A stretch of DNA of 46,654 bases from Punctularia strigosozonata HHB-11173 SS5 (taxonomy: Eukaryota; Basidiomycota; Agaricomycetes; Corticiales; Punctulariaceae), in assembly GCF_000264995.1 (NCBI RefSeq), contig NW_006767454.1, positions 82,925-129,578 of the forward strand. Reading direction: 5' to 3'. A program made the position numbers and the translations under genes. The notes beneath the pieces were generated by a model. That model was not told where the DNA came from, did no database searches, and was given only the letters and a program-made list of their open reading frames with translations. Numbering within the stretch: the first letter of the stretch is position 1; every line of letters begins with the position of its first letter. Positions 1 through 11,724 of this stretch are shown here, piece by piece.

Positions 1-300
1 CAGGCGATAGAGAAGCTCACCCGGGCCCACGACGTGTACTCCGAGATTGGAGACCGACAAGGCGTGGCGAACTGCCTGTGGAGCTTGGGCGACATCCACC
101 GCTTGCAGGGCGAATATCCCCAGGCGATAGAGAAGCTCACCCGGGCCCACGACGTGTCCTCCGAGATCGGAGACCGACATGGCGTGGCGAATTGCCTGTG
201 GAGCTTGGGCGACATCCATCGCATGCAGGGCGAGTACTCGCAAGCGATAGAGAAGTTCACCCGGGCCCACGACGTGTCCTCCGAGATCGGAGACCGCATT
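1..300 (+). repeat. 120-bp tandem repeat coding TPR units
   Basis: Bases 1-120 and 121-240 align with about ten differences by eye, and 241-295 continues the same repeat before diverging. The period of 120 bp equals 40 codons, so gain or loss of units keeps the frame. Confidence 0.85.
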
Positions 301-627
301 GGTGCTGTAGAGGCTTTGCAGAGATTAGGCGAGATTGATCGTGTCCAGGAGCAATATGATCAAGCCGCGGAGAAGCTAGGGCGCGCTCTTGACCTTGCTT
401 CCAGCATTGGAGATCGCTATGGGATCGCTTGGTGTCATATTTACATGGGGAGACTCGACCGCGACCGGTGTCGTTACGCTGAGGCCGTTGAGCATATAAC
501 GATCGCTCGGCGATTGGTCACAGAGATCGGAGATGAGGGTGAGGCGGAATACTGCTCAGATCTCCTTCGTGAGATTCACGAGCTCATGGTGAGGTTGCGT
601 TCAGTCGCGATATGCATTCGCCGCTGA
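1..627 (+). CDS. TPR-repeat protein, C-terminal part (5' end outside window)
   Basis: The frame is open from base 1 and ends at the stop at 625-627, so the gene begins upstream. It encodes about five 40-residue tetratricopeptide units. The first two (bases 1-120 and 121-240) are almost identical, and the third keeps only its first half before diverging. Each unit has the TPR pattern of small residues in helix A (W-S-L-G-D-I-H-R, Q-G-E-Y) and helix B (A-I-E-K-L-T-R-A). TPRs form superhelical protein-binding surfaces. In Agaricomycetes, high-identity TPR arrays of this 'SEIGDR' type are often the C-terminal sensor half of NB-ARC/NACHT proteins (fungal NLR-like). No NTPase domain is visible here, so that architecture is inference. 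The last unit is degenerate and the tail (about residues 185-209) is basic. Confidence 0.8.
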   Translation, partial: QAIEKLTRAHDVYSEIGDRQGVANCLWSLGDIHRLQGEYPQAIEKLTRAHDVSSEIGDRHGVANCLWSLGDIHRMQGEYSQAIEKFTRAHDVSSEIGDRIGAVEALQRLGEIDRVQEQYDQAAEKLGRALDLASSIGDRYGIAWCHIYMGRLDRDRCRYAEAVEHITIARRLVTEIGDEGEAEYCSDLLREIHELMVRLRSVAICIRR

Positions 628-2719
628 CCCGCGTCGTGCAGGATGAAGAAGGTCGCGAAGGTTCTGCGACAGCCTCAGACTCGAGCAACGACACACTCGA
701 AGGCGCATGAGATGCGATATACGAGTATATCCCACTCTGCTGTGATCGACATGTTTGGGTGCTGCTACAGGGTCGATGTTCACCGCTACTCTACGGCTGA
801 TTAGAGGGTTCGCACTACCTGTCTTGAGCGCCGTGCGGTCATCCCCGTGGTTTCTACAAAGTCCTGTCCATTCACGTAAATAGAGCTCTTTGACTTGTAC
901 GATCCGGGCAGAAATCCCGTACCACATCACTAGATTCATTCTGTCATCGTCATTGATGGTATTTATCCGCCGTAGTATACTCATCTGCGCATGTAGAGCT
1001 TGCAACGATCCCACGACGTAGTAGAGCTTCGAAAGTGGGAGCTCCGGGCTGGCTAGGGATTCTGCGGCGGTGGCGGCGGAGGCGGAGACGGCGCAGAGAT
1101 GGTGAGAATTAGTATGTTGACGTTCTCGGTGTTGTATGTTGATAGTACACATCACGATTAGCACTTGTTCGGTCGTCATGCTGATCACCTTCGTCGCCAT
1201 GCCGGGCAACTTCGTGTGTCTGGTCGTGGAGATCGTCACCGCCAGACTGTATAGATCAACAGCTATCTCGCTATGTGAGCAACATCATCTATTCTCGTCG
1301 GAACTTGAATCCTGTACTCACGCTGAGCCACCCCGCCTTGCCTACGCCCTTCGTTCGACATGAACGAAACAGGCTCAGCGCACGCCGCGTGCTGCGGGAA
1401 CGGGCCGCAGGACAGGTCGTGAAGCTCCCTTCGGTGTCGACTTCCAGCGTGAGTCGGGGTTAGTCAGCCTTTCGAGCGATATGAGCGCATCGCTGATGTG
1501 AACTTTTTTCCCCGACCCGAATTCGAAGCCGCAGAAAATGGGCAGCACCTTGATGTTCACCCATACCGCAGACGAAAGCATCGTGGACGACGGCGAGGCC
1601 GCGAAAGGGGCAGCTCATTTGAGGCGATGGATGCGATCTGCTGCGGATAGCATACCGAACGTTAATGCGCCATAAGGCGCAGCGATCTCCTATATGCGGG
1701 CTTGTCCCTTTTTTTCTGTCTGAATAAGCCGTAAATATGCAGATGAGATCATGAGCGAACGTCAATGCGGCGACGCTGCGAATACCGTGTATGTATTGAT
1801 GAGGCTTAAGCGCTACGTCGATGAAATGCATCCCCATCTTTGAGCGTATGTTCACGAACTACCTCTGAATAAGCTTGAGCGCTATGTCGATGCCCTGTGC
1901 AAGCTAATGTCGACCGGGTCAAAGCTGGGGAAATGTCAAGCGCGAGACGCTTCTGTAGGGTCTTCACGCGTGTGTTCTCGGATGCAAGTTTTCACCGCCC
2001 AGAAAGAACACGGGGAGACCGTCGGGGGCAGGCCCGAACAGCATCTCCACAGGACGGAGTACGCAATTTTCTCGCAGGGCGATGTCAGGCCCGTTTCCGT
2101 GCGGGACCGCCTACTGAGGTGGTCGTGGTATCAGATTAATAGTGATCATGAAAAGGGCCGAACTTGGAGGAGGCCTTCAGGCACTGCACACGTTCATAAG
2201 TATTGTGAAGCCGCGAGAATCCTGCAGATCCTAGCCAAGTTCACCTTGTCCTATAAATCCAGTCGAATACATGGCAAGGATCAGGAGCTGAAAGAGCCCC
2301 TAATAAACCAGCGATAATCGTATCGCACGGTCGCTCTAGATCGCGACCCGTGCCTCGATGTTTCAACGGTTTCAACTTTCAACCGCCCGCGGGTCTCAAC
2401 TTGCGATCGCGACACCTCCAGACCTCCTCGCCTGTTCACCACACACTTTGTATATTTCTAGCTTGTCATCGGGGATGGTGAAGACGAACACATAACAAAC
2501 CCCGAAATCCGCAAGGTAAGTCGCGAACGGCCTGCTGCAGCGGAACAGCCCTGCGAACGACGGGTGCTTGTTAGTACCCAGTGACGTCAGACTCATCTTC
2601 TACACTCCACCCGCCTCGCCCTCGAGCCCGTGTGCGCTCCCAACGAAGTTCTTCATTGATTCGCGTCCAGACTCGCTTGTATCATCACGACGACGACGAC
2701 GACGAGCGCGCCACCTTGT
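628..2719. other. Gene-poor stretch, no recognised gene
   Basis: About 2.1 kb between the TPR gene and the histidine kinase. Open frames here lack recognisable motifs, good starts or consistent splice partners. The 3' part (about 2330-2719) is presumably the kinase promoter and leader. It contains a short triple repeat of TTTCAAC around 2360-2385 and a CGA/GAC trinucleotide run at about 2686-2703 just before the start codon. Confidence 0.4.
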
Positions 2720-5700
2720 ATGCACAGTACCGCGGTCCTCAGCGACCAACACGGCGACGAAGGCCGACATATGCCGGCAGCATCGCCCGTTGACCCGGAC
2801 TGGCACCTGGCCGAAGACGCGCTGGCCTCGGCCAAATTGGCCGGGGGAGAGCGCACAGAATATGCCCAAGTCATCATCCCGGCGACAACGACGACGACGA
2901 CGACGACGGCCGCAAGCACGACGACGAGCACTGACCCCGGAAGACCGAAGCAGGTGCAAAACGAGGGTCCGGCATTGGCTGCTGCTGCTACTGGTACAGA
3001 CGCGGACATAGACGCGTTGACTGACGCGAACGCACGGGCAAGGTCATCAGTGACGACGACCAGCTCCCCGCCTTCGTCGGGCTCATCCTCCTCCTCGTCG
3101 GTATCACGCGTTATCGACTACGCTCACGTCGCTGTTCCCTCGCTCTTGCCGACAGAGACGCATCACCAGGACACGGTCGACAACGACGACGACGACGACG
3201 GCACGCACGATCGAGCTTTCGGCCATCGTCGCTCTCGCTCATCATCGGTGGAGGACGACGACGACGAGTTTCACGCGAGCACCTCCAGCCTTAGTACCAA
3301 CGGGGCAATGACCTTCGTTACCTGTGCCTCATCGCCCTCGGGCCTCTCCCCCGTCTCCTCTCTACAGATATCTCCCGCTTCCTCAACCCCCGCCTCTCCC
3401 TCCTCCGTCCCCGCGTCCATGCTCCCGGACCCGTATTCCCTTGCGCCGGATCTTCCCTCATCGGGCTGTATTTCCGCCCCCACCGCCTCACACCTCTCGC
3501 ATTCCCCCTCATCCAGCACACCTCGCCTCTCGGACGTGCCATCCTCATCCTCATCGCCATATCCCCACTCATCCTCGTCCCTTCCCCATGCATTCTCTCT
3601 CTCCCACCTCTCCCAGTCCAACGATCCCTACCAAACACTCAACCCTTCCTCCTCCACCTCTTCCGCGCCCCCGTGCCCGTCGAATGGCGCAGAACCGGAA
3701 CCTGAGGTAGACTACGACTGGGCCACCTTCGTCGCCGCCTACGCGCGTGGGCGGTGGGACCCCGCCAAGACGCCCGCGCCGCCCCGCGCCACGCCCCGCG
3801 TCTCGGACCCTCCCGCAACGTCCGGCCCTGGCTCGTCCGCCTCCGCGACCCACTCAGCCGCCAGCGCGCAGGTGCTCTCCCTCTCGCTCGCGTCCGCCTC
3901 CCGCAAGCCGCCGGCGCCGAAGATGCAGCGCCAGCCGAGCTCGAGCGTGAGCTCGATCGCGAGCGAAGAAGGCCCCGCAGACGGCCTGCGCGAGCGCGAG
4001 CTCCACGCGGCAGTCGCCGGCGTCGGAAACGCGGGGGACCGGACGGCGACGCGGAGCACGCCCGCGCTCACGCTCTCGAACGCCACGCCGGATATGGGCG
4101 GGATGCTGCCCGCGCTGGAGAGCGCCGTCGCCGCGCAGCAGCGCTCGCTGGCCGAGGACCCGATCAGCGCTTTGGGGATGGACAGTCTCAGTCTCGCCGC
4201 GGGCCCTTCTGCTTCTGCTTCTGTGGCTTCGGTTTCGACGCCGGGTGCGGTGGGCAAGCCGCTCGGGCGGTCGAGCAGCGTGAGCGCGGTCACGCGCACG
4301 GGCGCGATCAAGCGCGGCCCGGGGAAGCTCAAACTGCCGTCGTTTAGGATGAACTACTCGCTCGACCCGCTCGCGAAGGCTATGGGGTCCCCGGGGCAGA
4401 CGGGATCCCCCCGGGACGGGTATCATGCACACACCGGTCATCCGCAGGGTTACTACGGGCACGGGAAGGAGGGCCCACCGACGTCGGCGGATACGATGAC
4501 GAGCGCGGCGGCCATTCGATGGGCAGCGGCGAGGATCTCGGTAGCGCCTTTAGGTACGGCGTGTTCCGCTTCTCCGTTCGATTGTCTCTGTTGCATCAGT
4601 CGCTTGTTTTTTTTCCTGACCTCACGCCGATGCTGATCATCGTTATTCATTTTAGTGTTACCCTCGCCCGAGCACGAGCTCACGGATCCCATGCGCGGCG
4701 TGACGACGAGCATACCCGGCGCCCACCCGACGGGGCCCAAAACACCTGGCGAACAGCGGCTGAGCAGCATTCCGAGCTTCTGGGTGGGTACGACGGACGT
4801 CGAGGATGGAAACTGGGTGGACCAGCGCCGGCTGGAGACGATCGAGGACAATAGCCCGATATCCGTCGGCGCCGAGCGTTCCAGGACGGCGGGGTCCGCG
4901 GTAAAAGCCAAGGAAGGGCCGAGCGAGACGACGAAGAGCGTGCCGCCGCCCGCGACGGCGCCACTCCCGCGCATGCCCGTCGACGAGGACGCCTCGCCCG
5001 ACGACGACTACTTCGGGCCGTCGCCGCGCCGCGGCCCTTCGACGAGGCCCGAGCCTGCCTCGGACCCGGCATCGCCGACGGCTGTGCGGACCGAGCTATC
5101 CGGCCCGTCCTCGGCGGGCTCCGCGCCACCGCTCCGGCCGCTTGCGCCCGCCCGCCACGACTCGGAGCCGGCGCCGGATGCGACGGTGGCCTCGGTCCCC
5201 GCCGTGCCGCGGCGCGTGGCGCTGACCCGACAGACGTCCTCGCCGCTGCCGTCGCTCGAGACCGTCCCGGCGGTCGTCATACCGGGCATCACGCCCGTGG
5301 TAGGGGCAGGCGGCGCCGGGGGGCGAGACGGGAGCAGGCGTGCGGTGAGGGAGAAGCAGATGTTCGAGGCGCTGGGGTACTTGGTCCCGCCGAACGCGCC
5401 GGACGAGCTCGAGCGCCGAAGAGCGTTATTCAAGTGCGTGTTCTGCCTTGAGGTGTTGTTATTTTTCTGCCGACGTAGATAAGCTGACCGCGGAGGGTGA
5501 TGACCAGGTTCAACATCTGGAACACCAGTCCGGACCCGAATTTCGATCGTATTGTTCACCTCGCCAAGTTGGTGTTCAACACGAAGATGGTCGGGATCTC
5601 GCTCGTCGACGGCTCCGAGGAGTGCGGCCTTTTCTCCGGCGCGAATACATGCTATCGTCGCTGACGTGCGCTTTTCTTAGGTGGTTCAAGTCTAAAGGTT

Positions 5701-8700
5701 TGGACAATCCTTCCTTTCTTTCTCCTTTTCATCACAAGTGCTTGTGGACCTGTGCTGACGATGGGTTGTTCCCCTTTTCATGCGCATTGTGAACTTTGGA
5801 CCTCTGGTTCCATCGTTAGCCGGCTTGCCCGTGTCGAGCTGGAACAGGAGCGAATCGTTGTGCGCTCATGCGATATTGCGGCGGTGAGTATTTGATGTGC
5901 CAGGATCGTACGAGCTGCTTGTTGAGTCAATCTCTTGGGTTGTCCGTAGTGGGGAAGAACCGATGGTGGTCCTTGATACGACCAAGGACTGGAGATTCGC
6001 AAATAATGTAGGCGTTATCTCTGCGCTTGAATCCCCTGATTGACCTGTGTATAGCCTATGGTCAAAGAGGGGCCTGAGATACGGTTCTACGCCGGAGCAC
6101 CGTTGCGAACTCAAGATGGGTACAATATTGGATGGTAATTCTACTTCCGTTTTAATCGCGCGAATCACGCTGACCTACTTCAGCTTGTCGGTCTTCGACG
6201 ATATGCCACGAGGAGAGTTCAGCCCTCGGCAGAGGCACGCGCTTCGCGAATTTGCGGTATGTTTCCGGAATTCGCCTGCGAAGCCCGACCTAGCTCATAC
6301 GGCCATAGGCTATCGCCATGCGAGAACTCGAGCTCTGGCGCGATAAGATCCAACTTCGTGTCCGAGACCGGATTCAGACTTCCATGGAACAGTTCACTCG
6401 CGAGTGCCTGGAGATCGACAACGCGGCTGACGCTGAGGACAAGCAGACGTTCTTCATCGGCACGTCCATGGACAAGGTGTATGCGCACGCGGCCAAGCTC
6501 GTCAAGCGCACGCTCGACGTCCAGGGTGCAATAGTCCTTGACGTGGCGCACTCGGACGTGCTTGAGACCGTCAACGCGGAGGGCAGCGTCGGTGTCGTGC
6601 TCCACAATGCGGAATCGGGGGATGGGGCGAAGACCGTACACCTCAGCCCGGAGGAGTACGGTACCCTGCAAGAGTTCTTCACGAAGTACCCACAGGGGCG
6701 GGTCAGCGAGGGAATCGTCCCGCTTTGCTTGAGGGGCTTTTTGCCGACGCATATACAGTATGCACTAAGTGAGTGTTGATTCCTAGGCCGCATGCCTTTG
6801 CTTGCATTTCTGACAGTCTCCTAGCTGTGCCTATACTCAACGTGGACAAGCGGCCGTTCGCGCTACTGTGCGCATATATCGCGACGGAGCAAAATCGACG
6901 ATATGTGAGTAAAGACGTGTCTTATACACAACCGTGGTGCTCATCGTGTATCAGCTGGAGGGTCATGAGTTATCTTACCTCCGAGCTATTGGCGTGATCA
7001 TCCTTTCGGCCGTGCTCAAGCGGAGAATGATTCTGGCGGATCGATCAAAGGGCTTATTCATCTCCAAGTACGTGCTTGTGTTGTTCCTCACGACCCACTG
7101 CCGCTAATCGCTCATGCAGCATATCGCACGAACTGCGTACTCCGCTACACGGAATCCTGGCCGCTGCAGAACTTCTTTCGGACTCGCCATTGAATCAGAG
7201 CCAATTATCGTTCTTATCAACGATCCAAGCTTGCGGAACGTCACTCGTGGAGACTGTCAATCACGTCCTGGATTTCACCAAGCTCAGCGGCAACACCAAG
7301 GCAGGTGGCGTTGAAAACGTGATTCCACCGAGCAGGTGCGTGCCACTGGTTCTGGAATAAATCTACCTCCTAAAACCGACGCTTGGATAGAGTCAACTTG
7401 ATGCAGCTGGTGGAAGAAGCCGTAGAAGGCTGCTGGATCGGGTACCGGGCCAGGATAGACTCGGAGATCGGTAGCGTCTATGCTCCTCCCAAAGATCAGG
7501 CGGGTTCGAGTGGATATGAAGCACCCGAGACCGTTGTGGATATCGACGATCGCGATGCTGTGAGCGAGGTTGTCTGAGCCTTTCAGCCCTTATTTTAACA
7601 CACTTTTCTCAGGGATGGACTGTTAAATGCGAGAAGGGAGGTATCCGACGTGTGTTGATGAACCTTTTCGGAAACAGCCTCAAATTCACAAGCGTATGTT
7701 CATGAGGCATGGTTACACTCGCGGCGGTTGCTGATGTGCATTATACAGCGAGGATATGTGCATGTCACCCTACGTGAACTGCCGCCCGAGCCGCGGGACC
7801 CACCGACGAAAGTCAGGATGGAGCTCGGAGTGATGGACACGGGCAAGGGTATCAGCCAAAACTTTATGAAGGTACTATCGTGCGATCTTCGGTTGCATGC
7901 CAGTGCTCATCAACCTCATAGAACCAACTGTTTCATCCTTTTTCCCAAGAGAACCCGCTGCAGACGGGCACCGGCCTGGGATTGGCTATTGTCAACAGCA
8001 TCGTCCAGTCAAAAACGCTCGACGGGACGATCGATGTGTCGAGCGTGGAGGGTGTCGGGACGGAGATTCGTGTCACATTCGCGGCAGAATTGGTGGAAGA
8101 CGACGATGACAAATCGACATCGTCAGTCCCCCTGAGCCCGGTCGAACCGTTCAATTTCGAGGGTCTCCCTGGGCCTCCGAGGGTTTCTCTAATAGGTTTC
8201 GACCGATCTCATCGAGGCGTCGAGCTGTTGCGGCAGGTGACCTGCAAGTACCTCTCCTCGTGGGGCTTCAATATCGATTCCGACGACCAGGGAAACGGGG
8301 ACATCGTGATTGTAAACGACTCTATTCAGCCTATCGTCTTGGCGATCGAACGCAAGGATACCACTCGGTCTTATATCATTCTATGCTCGTCGCGTGGCGA
8401 CACGTCCCTTATGGGTACCATCGACATGTACGAACGTATAGGCGGGTTCGCACGTTTGGTCTTCAAGCCCGGAGGACCGTCCCGCCTCCGGTCAGCAATC
8501 AAGCTATGTATCCACGCTCAGAAGATGATTGCTCGCTCCCGAGATTCTCCTGGGCTCGTTCCTTCGGCCTCCGCTCCCGCATTCAAGCTTCTTGCCGACG
8601 AAGGCAATACCAGCTATCTCCCGAGACGGTACTCGGAAGAAACGTGGGCTGAGCGGCCCAATCGCCCTCCATTGGGACCGCGTGCTGTGACCGTGCACCC

Positions 8701-9577
8701 GCCGTTATCCGATCTCAAGGAATCGTGGCTTGACGATGACACAGCAACACCGAAGCCGACTGAACCTTCCATGCCTCCAAGCCCCGAGCCACGTATCCGA
8801 TCTGCCTCATTTGGGGACGAAGGCAGCCCTACGCCCGGACGGGACGTCCCGCACTCAATCAATGGACACGATCCCGCTAGCCCCACCACGGTGCCAATCG
8901 CTGGCGGAGGTACGCTCCTGAAGTCCGCGATTGGAGCCGCGCACGTCGCGAACTCTGTGCGAGTCTTGGTGGTTGAGGATAACAGTATCCTGCGTAGTCT
9001 TTTGTAGGTCGCTTTCCGAACGATTTGTTTCTTCCTCTTACAATTTTGTTCCCTTTTTCCCAGAGTCAAGTGGCTGAAGACCAAGGGATACGAATTTCGT
9101 GAAGGCGTCGACGGCAGCGATGGTGTTCGCGTTTTCGAGTCCGAGGGACCGTTCGAGTAAGTCCTTCATCAGAATCGTCCTTCAAGAAGCTGAACTCTAT
9201 CCACTAGCGTCGTACTCGTCGACCTATCCATGCCGGTGTTGGATGGTAAGTGTTGAGCAGCGGATTTCTGTGAATATGCTCAACGCGCTCTTCTAGGTAT
9301 CGGAGCGACCGCAGCAATACGCGAGCTAGAGCGGAAGAACGCTGATAGACATGCAGCTCGCATACTTGCCCTGACCGGCATGTCTTCGCTTGAGGACAAG
9401 AGGCGTGCTTTCGAGGCTGGAGTCGACGGATAGTACGTGTCGCTTTCCCATTATCACAATTTATCTTTGTGAGACTTACCCTCCGCGTAACGCAGCCTGG
9501 TGAAACCGGTCGGCTTCAAGACGTTGGACGAGGTGTTCACAAAACTGGGCATCAATGGACACCACGCCCGTACATGA
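2720..9577 (+). CDS. Hybrid histidine kinase (disordered N-terminus, GAF, HisKA, HATPase, pseudo-receiver, receiver)
   Basis: Two-component phosphorelay sensor kinase, modelled as 20 exons: 2720-4553, 4656-5433, 5508-5621, 5681-5697, 5820-5883, 5950-6007, 6055-6134, 6184-6256, 6309-6768, 6825-6904, 6955-7067, 7120-7335, 7391-7559, 7613-7693, 7749-7871, 7922-9003, 9064-9156, 9208-9245, 9297-9432, 9496-9577 (5,691 nt, 1,896 residues). Residues 1-870 are Ser/Pro/Asp-rich and disordered. A GAF domain follows (about 872-1010), then a second GAF-like region (about 1010-1215). The H-box is NISHELRTPLHGI with His1227. ATPase boxes are N (Asn1369), G1 (DTGKG from Asp1409) and G2 (GTGLGLAI from 1436). 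The receiver (about 1767-1890) keeps Glu1772/Asp1773, phospho-acceptor Asp1817, Thr1851 and Lys1873. No membrane segment is seen, so it is probably cytosolic, passing phosphate to a Ypd1-type carrier. An alternative start is the in-frame ATG at 2771. Ligand and fungal HHK class are not determined. Confidence 0.93.
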
Positions 9578-9919
9578 CCCGCATATATGAATGTATCATC
9601 GCATCTTTCTGTTTCGCGTGCGCGCAAGCCTCCATCCGCCGTTGTATTTATATCTCATCTCTCATCAATCCGCACGCTTCAGCTGTATGCGCACGTTACT
9701 GCATCGATTCATGGGCTGCTGATCTGTATCCTCTAGTTTACACATTCAATATACAGCAAACTAATACACATCGGTCCAGTCTTAAACGTCGACTGGCAAC
9801 GAGACCCGAACGGCTACGCCGCCCGGTTTTTTTGGGGGAGTTCGCCACCCCCTGATAGGTGGCGTAGTGGTAAAGAAGCGAGTGTGGGTGGGGGAAGGAA
9901 GGGGGAGGATGTCCGACGC
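9578..9919. other. Convergent 3' region between kinase and homocitrate synthase
   Basis: The two neighbouring genes end towards each other here. It is AT-richer up to about 9760. A perfect 7-bp inverted repeat (CGCCACC at 9843-9849, GGTGGCG at 9858-9864) lies near the homocitrate synthase stop. It could form a small RNA hairpin in either 3' UTR; no function can be assigned. Confidence 0.35.
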
Positions 9920-11617
9920 CTATGCGGGGGATCGCTCAGCCGACTCTTCGCGGTGTCTCCGGAGTAAACGGTCGAGCGCCTCCTTCTGGCCAACCTCGAG
10001 CTCGCCCGATTGGATGCCGGAGTGGTATACGCGGAGAAGAGTGTCGACGTCGTCCATCGACTGAGTGCGGACATCCGCGAGCTCCTTGATCTTGGCGGTG
10101 ACGTCCTTGACCTCGTCATCGGTGAGCTTGAGACCAAGCTGCTCGACACGAGACTTGACGGCGTTCCAGCCGGTAAGGCGGTGACTACGAAGCAGGCAGT
10201 TCGAGTCAGTTCTGTCTCTTCCTGAACGATATGGAAAACGTACCCAATCGAGACGTATCTTGTGAGACCGAAGTCTTCAGGCTTGAGGATCTCGTACGTG
10301 CTGGGGTTGTTGAGAATCGCCTTGGCGTGGATGCCAGCTTTGTGCGTGAACGCGCAGTAGCCGCTTCACGGGGGGGGGTTCAGTATCGTCTCGTCATCGC
10401 GATTGTATGCGCACGTACGTGACGGGGTTCGAAAACGGCACGTTCACCTCGACAGCCTCCGCAACCAAGTTCTCGATCTCTCGGAGCATGGGCAGGTTGT
10501 ACTTGCCCTTGACGTATTCCGGGTTGGCCGTGTACAAGCAGGAGACCAAGCCGCCGAGAGGGGTGATACCGACACGTTCGCCAATGCCGAGAACGGAGGT
10601 ATCTATGTGAGTGGCACCGGCTTCGAGCGCGGTATATGCGTTGGCGATCGCTGTGAAGAAGCCGTTTAGACAACATCGAGCAGGACTACATACACACAGT
10701 ACAAACGTACCCATGCCAGTGTCGTTATGCAAGTGCACCTCAATATCGCACCTGACGACGCCGCGGAGCGTGCGGACGAGGTCGTACACCTGCCGCGGGT
10801 TCGCGCAACCGACAGTGTCCGCGATGCCGACACGGTCGACGCCGATCTTGTCAACGGTCTGGTAGATGCTGAGGAGGTCGACGAGGTTGCTCCTGAACGA
10901 GTCCTCTGTCGAGAACCGTACTTCGATCGGCTTGCCGTTCCGGCCCTTGCAGTTCTTCACGAAGTTGATGACCTCGATCGCGGTCTTGGTGATGTACGCC
11001 ATGTCCTTTCCGTGGCTGAACTCGCGGAGGAAGGAGGAGGTGCCGATGACGACGTCGACGCCGTCGACGCCGGTGTTGACCGCGATCCGGGCGTCGTCCA
11101 TGTGGCACCGGATGTGGGTGAGGATCTTGGCCTTGAGCCCGAGGTTGCAGATCGCCTCGCAGTCGGCGCGCGATTGCTCGGACGCGGCGGGGGAGGTGAG
11201 CTCGAGGTATTCGACGCCGAACGCATCGAGGGCGCGCGCGATCGCGATCTTGGTCTTGGTGTCGAAGAAGGCGTTCGCAAACTGCTCCCCCTCTACATTT
11301 CATCGAGTCAAGAGAGACGATGAGCGTAAGGGGGGGTCCGCTCGATGACGTCGTTTTTGAGATGGCAACGCACCTCGGAGAGTCGACTCGATGATCTTGA
11401 AGTTGCAGACGTTGTTCAGGAAATCGGATGCGCGGGGAGCGTAGGGGTTTAATCGTTGCGCCTCTTGTGACCGTCCGTTCGCCGTGCCGTTCACGCCGTT
11501 TGCGTGGGCAGCACCGGCGCCGTTAACCACGCCGGAAGCCTTGACGGCGTCGGACATGTCGATGGCGACCATCTCGGAGTTGCTGGGGACGGCGTCACCG
11601 TTGGCGTGAGGGCACAT
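9920..11617 (-). CDS. LYS21: Homocitrate synthase
   Basis: Condenses 2-oxoglutarate with acetyl-CoA to homocitrate, the first committed step of fungal lysine synthesis (alpha-aminoadipate pathway). Five exons on the minus strand: 11617-11374, 11292-10711, 10650-10419, 10363-10244, 10184-9920; 480 residues, close to fungal Lys20/21 length. After a 60-residue low-complexity leader the DRE-TIM barrel starts with [20 protein letters not shown] (Arg81/Glu82 catalytic). FSTEDSFRS follows, then [10 protein letters not shown] with metal-binding His268 and His270, [11 protein letters not shown], and [16 protein letters not shown] at the lid. The C-terminal helical region ends in ESAERSPA. The start is the first ATG of the frame (11617), and every junction restores conserved sequence. 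The leader is rich in Ala/Asn/Gly and does not look like a clear mitochondrial presequence. The protein is normally feedback-inhibited by lysine. A TGACTC motif sits about 100 bp upstream of the start. LYS20/LYS21 paralogy cannot be resolved here, so the symbol is by family. Confidence 0.95.
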
Positions 11618-11718
11618 TGCGGTAGTCGAGGAGGGACTGAGGACGGAGGAAAGTTACGGGTACAGTCTAGAAACTTTTTGCATTTTCTGTTCTTGTACGC
11701 AGGAAGGTCATGCCTTCA

Positions 11719-11724
11719 TGACTC
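11719..11724 (+). promoter_or_regulatory. Gcn4/Cpc1-type TGACTC site
   Basis: TGACTC lies about 100 bp upstream of the homocitrate synthase start codon (that gene reads leftwards). A CACGTG E-box follows at 11736-11741. TGACTC is the core recognised by the Gcn4/CpcA/Cpc1 bZIP activators of general amino-acid control, which regulates lysine genes in fungi. Assignment is by motif and position only. Confidence 0.45.

Noticed and set aside
601-1239. A 212-codon open frame on the minus strand overlapping the TPR gene end
   Set aside because: It has no ATG at its beginning, shows no motif or domain pattern and overlaps the TPR coding end; probably chance.
1640-1890. Short recurring words such as AGCGCTA[CT]GTCGATG
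   Set aside because: Only two imperfect copies, no regular spacing or flanking direct repeats; not enough for a repeat family or mobile element.
1907-2317. A 136-codon open frame upstream of the kinase
   Set aside because: Composition is random-looking and no conserved motif, splice partner or homologous pattern was recognised.
6070-6085. CTGAGATAC similar to part of the thiamine riboswitch
   Set aside because: It lies in the GAF coding exon of the kinase and the rest of the riboswitch core is absent.
9850-9875. TGGCGTAGTGG resembling a tRNA A box
   Set aside because: No matching B box (GGTTCGANTCC) follows at usable distance and no cloverleaf can be drawn.
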